A stretch of DNA of 64,000 bases from assembly GCF_019703515.2 (NCBI RefSeq), contig NC_059349.1, positions 25,206,744 through 25,270,743 of the forward strand. The letters run 5' to 3'. Shown in pieces: positions 56,400 to 64,000 of the stretch. Origin of the DNA: Myxocyprinus asiaticus (lineage: Eukaryota > Chordata > Actinopteri > Cypriniformes > Catostomidae). The notes under the pieces are model-generated. The model did not search any database and had not been told where the DNA came from. It worked only from the letters and a program-made list of their open reading frames with translations. A program made the position numbers and the translations under genes. How positions within the stretch are numbered: the stretch's first letter is position 1; every line of letters begins with the position of its first letter.

Positions 56400-58998
56400 G
56401 GTGCTTTAATATAACACGTCAGAGTCCGGAAGAAAACTTGCGATAACCATGAATGAATTCAACTTGAAATATAATCCAAACATTAGCACTGTACAGCCTC
56501 TCCGAACTGATTTCAAACCCGAGTAAATCCAATTACTTTAAAGTTTCTATATGGCTTACTGCAAAAATATTAAAAAAAGAAAATAAGGCAAATTCTCAAA
56601 TAGACAATGTGTATTGAAACAAAGAACCAGACAGTTTAGAAGTGAAAACACATGGAGATCAAATGGAAAATACCACAACCGTGACCAAAACCAACAGTGT
56701 TTCAACTGTCAGATCACCTGCAGTCAAATGTGTCATAAAACAATGAAATGTGAAACGCATTGTGTTTAAAAAATCCAAGCATATTTTCCAACACTAGAAA
56801 TCAAGTACTTCGAAGCCAAATATCTGGGTTGCTTTAAGGTGTAAACTTCAGCAAATAGTCAATAGAAGGAGAGGCTCTGCAGCACTCAAACAAGCAGAAA
56901 ACAGCAGCTGCGGGATAACATACGAATACATATATCTCAAATACTGACAGAAGACCATAAAGTTAAGAATGAATTGCTCTCTGTTGCCTGCTGTGGAGCA
57001 GGATAAAGAGAGATGGAGAGAGGTAGACGATGAAAGACTGAAAAAAGTGGACAAAAGAAAAATAAATGACAACTCGTAGTGAAATTAACTATGAAGTGGC
57101 GGACTCTGGGCAGTGAGAGGCTATTGCCTGCTCAGCAGCAGATCGGGAAATGCAGGTGCTGCTCCTCTCATCTTAGGCACTGTGGTGATGGAGAGTCTGC
57201 ACAGCTTGCACACTACTTCAACAACAATCAGACCCACAATCACAAGGGACAGCTCTACATAAGGGCAATGCTGCAAGCACAATATCAGTTTTGTGGGTCT
57301 CACCAAAAATCAACCCATTTTGATGAAGGCCATACAAACTCAAAGGAATAGAACATTGTCATCATTCACTCGCTCATTCATGTTGTTCCAAAACCTGGAT
57401 GACGTTCTTTCCTACATGGAATGCAAAAGTAGATGTTAGGCAGAATGTATGTATCAGTAACTATTCATTTTCATTGCATCTTGTTTGCATACAATGAAAG
57501 CAAATGGTGACTGAGGCTAACATTCTGCCTAACATCATCTTTTTGTGTTCCACAGAAAAACGGAAGTCATGCAAGTTTGGAACAACACGAGGGTGAGTAA
57601 ATGATGACTTTGTTTTTTTTCTCTTTTTTTCTCTTTTTTTTTTGTGACATTTTTGGGTGAACTATCCCTTTAAACTTGTCGATTCTGAGCCATGTTAGTT
57701 CCGTAGTGCCGTGGATTATGCTCTAGCACAAGCTGCACAGTCTCTTGTCCCTGGGCTGGTACTGTTTGTACCCTACAGGGAGGTCTTTTGTAGTGTAGTG
57801 TACAGTGGTAGCAGCAGCAGGGTATGGTCTAAAACAAGCTGAAACTAATTAAAAATAAGATCAGTCTTATAAAGATGTTGGACCTGTACCAATTTTCAAT
57901 ACTACACAAATCAAACAATGAGAAAAAAAAAAATAATAAAAGGGATACATTTGCAATTGTGCATCCTGACGCCTATAAAAGGACACTTCCCTTTAGGAAT
58001 ACTACAAAAGGGGGAACAACTGCAGTGTCTATGCTATTTCACCAAAGGCATTCAGACCAAGTTTAAAGAAATACTAATGACTAAAATTCTATCTTGTAGA
58101 GTCACTTGGCAACTTCTCTGGATTAATTTTGAAATGTCTAAATATTTGTCTGCACATCAATTAAAAGTACCAATATTTGCTGTATAATTTAACAGTCAAT
58201 TCAGTTGGGCCTGTTTGCTGAGAACAAAAACAATAACTAATAATGATTGGCACAATACAATCTTCCACTTAAGATTGTTTACTACTAGTCTGTATAGCAA
58301 GAGAGGCCATAGTGTACAAGAAGAGTAACCTATCAAGTGCAAATGCATTCCTTTGCTCTTAGAAAACAAAAAGTAAACATATACAAGTCTAGATAATCGA
58401 TCTATATAATGGCACAAGCTAAAGCAAAATGAAAAGGGAAAAAAAGCACAACAAGAATAAAGATGGAGACATTTACCCAGCTTTACATAATTAAAAATCT
58501 CTGGCCTCTTTTAACAGTGCTTTTATAAAAAGAGTCTGACCAGCCTCTATTTTAAAGCATATCATTCTTGTAAAGATTAGGTTCTCTGGAAATAAGTTGT
58601 GTACAAAATGTTAGTTTTCCCCCTGTAAAAATGACATTCAAAAAAGGCACTTTGTTGGGTTGGAGAGGAAACCCCACAGTCCTTTAACCCTACATATTTC
58701 TACCTGCATAGCAACACCTCAAAGAATGGTTCTGACTAGAATATTTTCATTTGAAAAAGGGAATAAAGGTAATATTTCTTTTTGGTTTCTCATAAGCACT
58801 TTTCAAAAGAGAAATATTTCAGAGTCCTTTAAAATGTTAAAAATGTCTGTTTATTTCACTGTGTGTCCTGGTGGTGTCATTCTCCTGTACTGTGAGGTGA
58901 GGACTGGTGGTAGCTGCAGGATGGAGGAGACGAGCTGCTCCTCTGATCTCCACCGGAGGACTCCAATGGCCCCTCATCAGGTGGTGCAGCTCAGCCTG
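56400..58998 (-). other. ctdspl: Probable 3' UTR of ctdspl (extent uncertain)
   Basis: An AATAAA on the minus strand at 58865-58860 lies 140 bp after the stop, but mammalian CTDSPL has a long 3' UTR and the sequence to about 57680 looks unique, so longer forms are likely. A palindromic repeat occupies 57340-57675. No coding signal is seen. Confidence 0.35.
57340..57677. repeat. AGGGATAGTTCACCC palindrome in the ctdspl 3' region
   Basis: Left AAAGGAATAGAACATTGTCA is diverged, right GGGTGAACTATCCCTTTAAA is clear; arms with ACATGTTGTTCC-like phrases. Confidence 0.7.
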
Positions 58999-59124
58999 CT
59001 ACCTGCCCCTAAGGTTCTGCAGCACTCCATACACGTCTTCCTCTTTGCTCAGTCCCTCAAAGAAAGGCAGCAGGTCCAGGAGCTCTGTGTCATTCATGTC
59101 ATCAAACCATGACTGCACCGGCAC
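58999..59124 (-). CDS. ctdspl: ctdspl terminal coding exon
   Basis: 126 nt including TAG. Acceptor follows a GT-rich tract (GTGTGTGTGTATTGTGCAG). The intron before it (59125-60511) contains a TTAA-flanked element. Confidence 0.9.
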   Translation of the reverse strand: MPVQSWFDDMNDTELLDLLPFFEGLSKEEDVYGVLQNLRGR

Positions 59125-62100
59125 CTGCACAATACACACACACACAGTTATCCAAGGCTCCAAACATTGACTAGTATGACCTAGGGAATCAATGAATCAA
59201 AAAAGTGAGATTACGATTACGGCAGTCGCGATTAACTAAGCATTCCATTAAGTCTTGTGTTTCGTGAAATGTTTTTTATTTGCAACATGTTTTTGCTTCG
59301 GTTTAGTATTCTAACTTAACCCATACATGTCCGTAAAGCAATAAAACCGCAATGGCGAATCAAATGCTTAAATTAACCTCCTGAGACCCCCGCGTGACTG
59401 CTGATTGCATTTTTCATTTCCCTTTTTGATTTGTAACTAGTAGCACCTAATAAACAAGAAAAAAAAAAAAAAAACATTCTAGAGCAAATAGTTTTCATAA
59501 AAATGTATGTCCACATATGTGAACAGCGAGATTACATTGTGAAATTTTAAATAACACTAGTTTGAAATGCACCTTATTTTCATCCTCCATTTTCAACTCC
59601 ATATAAAGCCTCTGAAAGCAACATTTTTCAGCTTTTGAATGAACCCATTTATTCTCAATGTGAAAATGCACAGTAAATATATAGGAATACATTTACTAAA
59701 TACTAATGTTAATGAATAGAATCATATTGCACAGTGATAACAAAATAAAATAACAAAATGTATATTAAAATGAAGCGAAATGACCACAGATGTGTTAGAG
59801 TTGAAAGTTATTTAAAATAACTAACATGTTTTTTCTACTTTTGAGGAAATGCAGTGCCAGTTTCCACATATGTGGACATCATGTTTATCAGGGCACTGAC
59901 GTGTGAAAAATGAATGGATTTTTTAAAAGCGGCATATCAAACGAAACTAAAGACTCTACTTTTTACAACCAAACAGGTTTCAAAGAAAAAAAACGTAAAG
60001 CTTTCTTACCAAAGGCACATTTGTTAGCGCTGTGTCCGTAGGAAATGCTTCAAGGAAATCGACGGCATGCTGTTGAGTCACATTACTCGGTGCGGCATAA
60101 TATTAACCCTTAAATGTCTGTCTAGAATCTTGAGTCTTGTGAACAGTATTCAGTCATTTTTAATTATTTAAATTATGCATTGTGTATAGCATAGCCAAAA
60201 TACAACGTCCACGCATGGATGCAGGGTCGCACGAGGTTAAGGCCTTTTCACACCAAACTTGAAGTCTCGCTCCACATAACTGTATATTAAACATCAAATA
60301 TGTGCTGATTGGCTGTGGTTTTGTTACACTGCGCAGCTTTTTTGCTTTCAGTGTGGGCAGTAAAATGACTGTTTGCTGGAAACTGTCTGGTTAGAACAAG
60401 TGTAATGGCATCATAAATTGTTTCTACAATTGAAGAAGTACTTCATTAGAGGTAGAATTACCAAAGAGTAACCAACATTGTATTAGAGTTGCATTGGCAA
60501 TCAAAACTCACAGCATTTTCAGGATGGAAAATGTAGGAAGCAGGGGAGTTGTCCACAATGATTACATTCCTGAGCTCTCTCCCTAGCCGACTAAGGTCTT
60601 TGACATAGTTCCCTCTGTGGAAAACACAGGATTCCCGGAAGAGTCGTGCCCGAAACACACCCCACTGGTCCAGAAGGTCAGCCACTGGGTCAGCATACTG
60701 AAGCACAAACAGATAGAAAAGACATTTAGTCTTAAATCTGTCTTAATCCAGAGTCTGGACTGTGGAATCTTCCAGCTGCTCCCTGCAACAAATATGAATA
60801 TAAAACACCAAAACATAGAACAGGCAAGCTGCTAGGGCAATGTAACACTAGTTCCATTTCTATGCAATTGACAACGTCTACAAAAAGGACTAAGGAAACC
60901 TACAAAACACTATTAAATCATAGTCAGAAATGTGCCTCTTAAGCAAATGAGCCATTATGTCCTTGATATAACTGAGACAAAAGCAACCAAGACACGTGAT
61001 CTAAACTACTGAAGGCTGCAAACATTCTCAACAGCTAATGTGTCATTAACAGGTATGAGAAAAAACATGTCAGGGACATCAGCTACAGATACAAATGAAA
61101 CTTCACAGCGTACCATAAAAGCTGCCAAACTAAAACAATATAAGGTAGCAGCAACTGCAACTATAGGGCATGGCTACTGGTACATGGCACGCATTCTGTA
61201 AGAGCCACGGTTGTCATAGGGACACTTACCCATGCATTAGCAGCTAAAACAAATGCAGGCCACACAGAGACAGAGAGGGGGTCAGATATTAGAAGAGCAG
61301 CATATGAATCAACACCCACCCAACACACCTTAAATCATCCAGCAGCACATAAAGAGCTCTGGCAGATATATTTTCAGTATCATCACAGTATGAGGTGGCG
61401 CTGCTTTTGTGTATGGAGTTAAGAGGGGCTGGCTGAATGTAGTGGTGTACTTGTATTTTTTGACATATCCCGATTATTTGTTGACATTAAATGAGTGTGG
61501 TGCCTAGGTGAGGACAAACCTTTGCTAGACTGGCCGTGAAAAGCACACATTCAAACAGCTCGCCCATTTTCTGCAGGAACTCATCCACATGAGGTCTTTT
61601 GAGCACATACACCTACAAAAGGAGATAATGTGATACACAGAACAATTCAAGTTACATGAGCCAGAACTGTAGGCAGACAAAACAACGAGAAGCTATGCAA
61701 GGTATAAAGTACAGTCTGCCAGTCATCACAAAATCAACAACAACATGCTGATCACAGTCCCGAAGCAAAGTGGACACATAATTCATTTCTTATTTTGTAA
61801 TAAACGATTGACTGTACACTATTCTGCTTATTGCGTAGCAAGATCTCAAATATATCAAATAACTGGACATGAAATATTGATTTAAGAGAGTGTGGAGTGA
61901 TTTGAGGGACATGAATCCAGTGCAGCTATATAGGAAATCGGTTGACTGGGATGATGGTCTATTATAAAGTTTAGGGGGCATTCTAGAAAAAGATCTGAAT
62001 GCAGAATATTCAGATTGGTCATAATGAAGTATATAAATCATTCTTATCACTGATGTTATCACTGACTTATCACATTCTTATCATTCTCTTGATCTTTTGA

Positions 62101-62543
62101 ACCTTGAAAGACAGAAGGACAAAGCACTGAGGAACATAAATCAAGCACAACTTACAGTACATATCAGCTCCTTGAAGACAGACAGCTGCCACCTAGTGCA
62201 AGTAATCATGAATAGGCCAACCAGGACAGACAGCCTATCCTGGATTACTTGAACAAGGTAACAGCCAATTAGTTGTGCTGTTTTTTCGCCACTCCATCTA
62301 GTAAAGTTCAAATGTCCAGTATACACTTACATGAAAGACTTATAACGGTTTTATAATGACTATAAAGCACTCCAGGGCATTTATAATGACTACTTTACAA
62401 CTTCAAACAATTCAACATTTTTATTATCAAATGTAATTCATCAAATATGAATCATGTTTTATTCATAGTTTTCATCAGTACTGTACCTGATGCACTGTGC
62501 CGTCTATCTCCACTGGGACAATGAAATCAGCATTGCTAATGGG
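58999..62543 (-). CDS. ctdspl: CTD small phosphatase-like (CTDSPL), 3' part only (last four coding exons)
   Basis: A HAD-family Ser/Thr phosphatase acting in the nucleus on the RNA polymerase II C-terminal domain, and in the family also on Smads and RB. Exons on the minus strand: 62543-62487 ([19 protein letters not shown]), 61612-61520 ([26 protein letters not shown]), 60697-60512 ([39 protein letters not shown]) and 59124-58999 ([20 protein letters not shown], ending NLRGR and TAG). All joins are in phase 0, 153 aa visible of about 275. The DNSPAS motif is present; the catalytic DxDxT exon lies beyond 64000. QSWFDDM and FFEGLS fit CTDSPL better than CTDSP1 or CTDSP2. It is tail to tail with plcd1. 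Confidence 0.92.
59373..60240. mobile_element. TTAA-flanked (piggyBac-like) element, copy 2, in the last ctdspl intron
   Basis: TTAACCTCCTGAGACCCCCG at the left, GTCGCACGAGGTTAA at the right. Its interior matches copy 1 (47449-48508) in the opposite orientation: AATCTAGTAGC-type phrase TTTGTAACTAGTAGCACCTA here against GGGGCTACTAGTTACAAATC there. Confidence 0.75.
60512..60697 (-). CDS. ctdspl: ctdspl exon with the VDNSPAS motif
   Basis: 186 nt, 62 codons, acceptor GTGCTTCAG and donor [22 protein letters not shown] and [17 protein letters not shown] are near-invariant in SCP phosphatases. Confidence 0.93.
61520..61612 (-). CDS. ctdspl: ctdspl exon with KRPHVDEFL
   Basis: 93 nt, 31 codons, acceptor TTTTGTAG and donor GTTTGT. 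It encodes [19 protein letters not shown] and FTASLAK, the conserved centre of the FCP/SCP phosphatase fold, where Ser/Thr and Lys of motifs II and III lie. Confidence 0.9.
62487..62543 (-). CDS. ctdspl: ctdspl exon with the [10 protein letters not shown] segment
   Basis: 57 nt, 19 codons, acceptor TTTCTCGCAG and donor GTACAG. It directly follows the exon expected to hold the catalytic motif, which I could not find between 62544 and 64000, so the next upstream intron is at least 1.4 kb. Confidence 0.88.
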
Positions 62544-64000
62544 CTGCGAGAAAGAAAAAAATGTATCAAGAAGTTATAACTCAGCCCCAACTAGGAGATA
62601 ACATATCTCAAAACATTACACAATGAAAAACCCACAGCAGATCCGCATGATGTCAGCGATCAGAGGGTTATCAATGTGTGATAAAGTTTGTTTACTTATA
62701 AGTTGCATTCATGCAATAAAACAGCAGAGGGCGTCTGTGTTCTTGTCATACAAAACCTCTTGCTACTAAAATTACTAGTCAAGCCTGAGGGATCAGGGGC
62801 ACAGCAACTATTATGCCTGTTTTACACCGCACACCGAAACAGGACAAAAGCAGTGGATATTTTTTTCCAAAAGAGTGTATTTACATCATAAGCGGGAGTT
62901 TCGGCGCCAAGTCTATTTTTGCTGTGCTGCTCAAGCTGAATTAAAGTGAAAGTGCATTATTGATGGATATCATGAAGATGAGTTGACCAAAAAAAAATTA
63001 TATTGCCCAGATTAAGCATATATTTGTAGTCTAGTGTGTTTTTATTTTAATAACATCTCATAGGGAATGACACAAACACAAATGTAATTATTTTAATTAT
63101 TTAGCTTAAGCAGACATTCAGTTTTATAATTTAAAACTAGTTTACTACAAGTCATAGCCTTAAACAAACAAAATAAAACTGTCCTTTTTTATACTATTAC
63201 ACTGAGAGCAGGTCTAAAGGGTTGACTGTAATACCTATATACAGCCGAGTGTGTTACCAAATGTAAACAAATGCATGCGACAGCACGTGTAGTCGGTAAA
63301 TTCAAAACTAACCTCAGTTTGTACTGAAAGACACTTGTATTAAACTGCTCTGTTGCCCTCAACTTTTAATAAGGATTACTTTACAAAGGAAAAAACATGG
63401 GATGCTGTATCTGGCTGTTGGTAGTGAAGAAGAGTTAACACATTGGAAGTGCGTCCTTTTTTTGAGGAAAGTATTTAACACTTAAAAGTTTTGGCTGGTG
63501 CTTGAACAAAGAGATATCGCTATTCAATGGTTGTGCATAATTACCTTTTCTAACTATATTTTTAAGTGTGATCGAGCCAAACCGAGTGACCAAACCGTCC
63601 TCTGTTGTGCAAAACAACATTCAGGCTCATCGTCCTCCCTCTCCACTAAATAGTGATGTTTAAAAATGAGCAGAGCTTATTGTGTTGGCTGTCACTACAT
63701 GAAATAATTCTACAAGACTGCATTAGATTACACCAGCATCATGTCAATACGATTTCATGATGATCATGCTTGTAACACTTACCAATAATTCACTCCTGAA
63801 AGCCATTTTATAACTTTATTTTCTGTTTAGAGCGCAGCAGTTTCTGCAGCAGAAATGCTGCAGGTGTAAAAGCACACACGTTGTTTGCTGCAAAATTGTC
63901 GTGACGCACTGCTTCGGCGTGCAATGTAAAACAGCCGTTAGGAATGGAAATCGCATTTTCATATCAACAGCCATCCAGTAATTACTTGAATTTAAGTCTC
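62544..64000 (-). other. ctdspl: ctdspl intron, running off the right edge
   Basis: No exon encoding the catalytic DxDxT motif was found on the minus strand, so this is intron. No clear repeat; an open frame at 62688-62891 has no recognised domain. Confidence 0.5.

Noticed and set aside
62688..62891. Possible upstream ctdspl exon
   Set aside because: On the plus strand with no phosphatase motif; the gene is on the minus strand.

Overview
The window is vertebrate nuclear DNA, almost certainly from a teleost and probably a cyprinid-type fish (Cypriniformes). It holds intron-rich genes whose proteins match vertebrate families exon by exon, with very many Tc1/mariner, hAT, TTAA-flanked and palindromic 'AGGGATAGTTCACCC' elements typical of that group. 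No operons, CRISPR arrays, tRNA or rRNA genes were seen. Species identity cannot be fixed by eye.

Three protein-coding genes were reconstructed. (1) afg3l2, minus strand, 20281 to 9057: 17 coding exons with consistent splice phases giving 796 aa, a complete mitochondrial m-AAA protease subunit (AAA+ ATPase plus zinc metalloprotease). (2) plcd1, plus strand: 15 coding exons from 32846 to 53047 giving 773 aa, a complete phospholipase C delta (PH, EF hands, X and Y catalytic halves, C2). A separate short first exon at 29258-29288 splices in phase to exon 2 and would give a 750-aa isoform. (3) ctdspl, minus strand: only the last four coding exons (62543 to 58999), the 3' half of a small CTD phosphatase; its 5' exons lie beyond the right edge.

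Layout: 1-9056 is repeat-rich DNA ending in the probable afg3l2 3' UTR; 9057-20281 afg3l2; 20282-29257 promoter and intergenic DNA with a hAT-type element (26171-27747) and a smaller hAT-type MITE (27816-28119), both with near-matching 8-bp flanking duplications; 29258-53660 plcd1, its introns packed with a LINE fragment, two Tc1 elements, a hAT relic and nested MITEs; 53661-58998 intergenic DNA and the probable ctdspl 3' UTR; 58999-64000 ctdspl exons and introns. plcd1 and ctdspl are tail to tail, as I recall for PLCD1 and CTDSPL at human 3p22, but I see no villin-like gene (VILL) between them.

The genes are functionally independent: a mitochondrial inner-membrane protease, a calcium-responsive phosphoinositide phospholipase and a nuclear phosphatase. 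No undescribed system was found. The most useful observations are the alternative plcd1 first exon, two GC-AG introns, the nested insertions and the dense palindromic elements within introns and next to the afg3l2 promoter.
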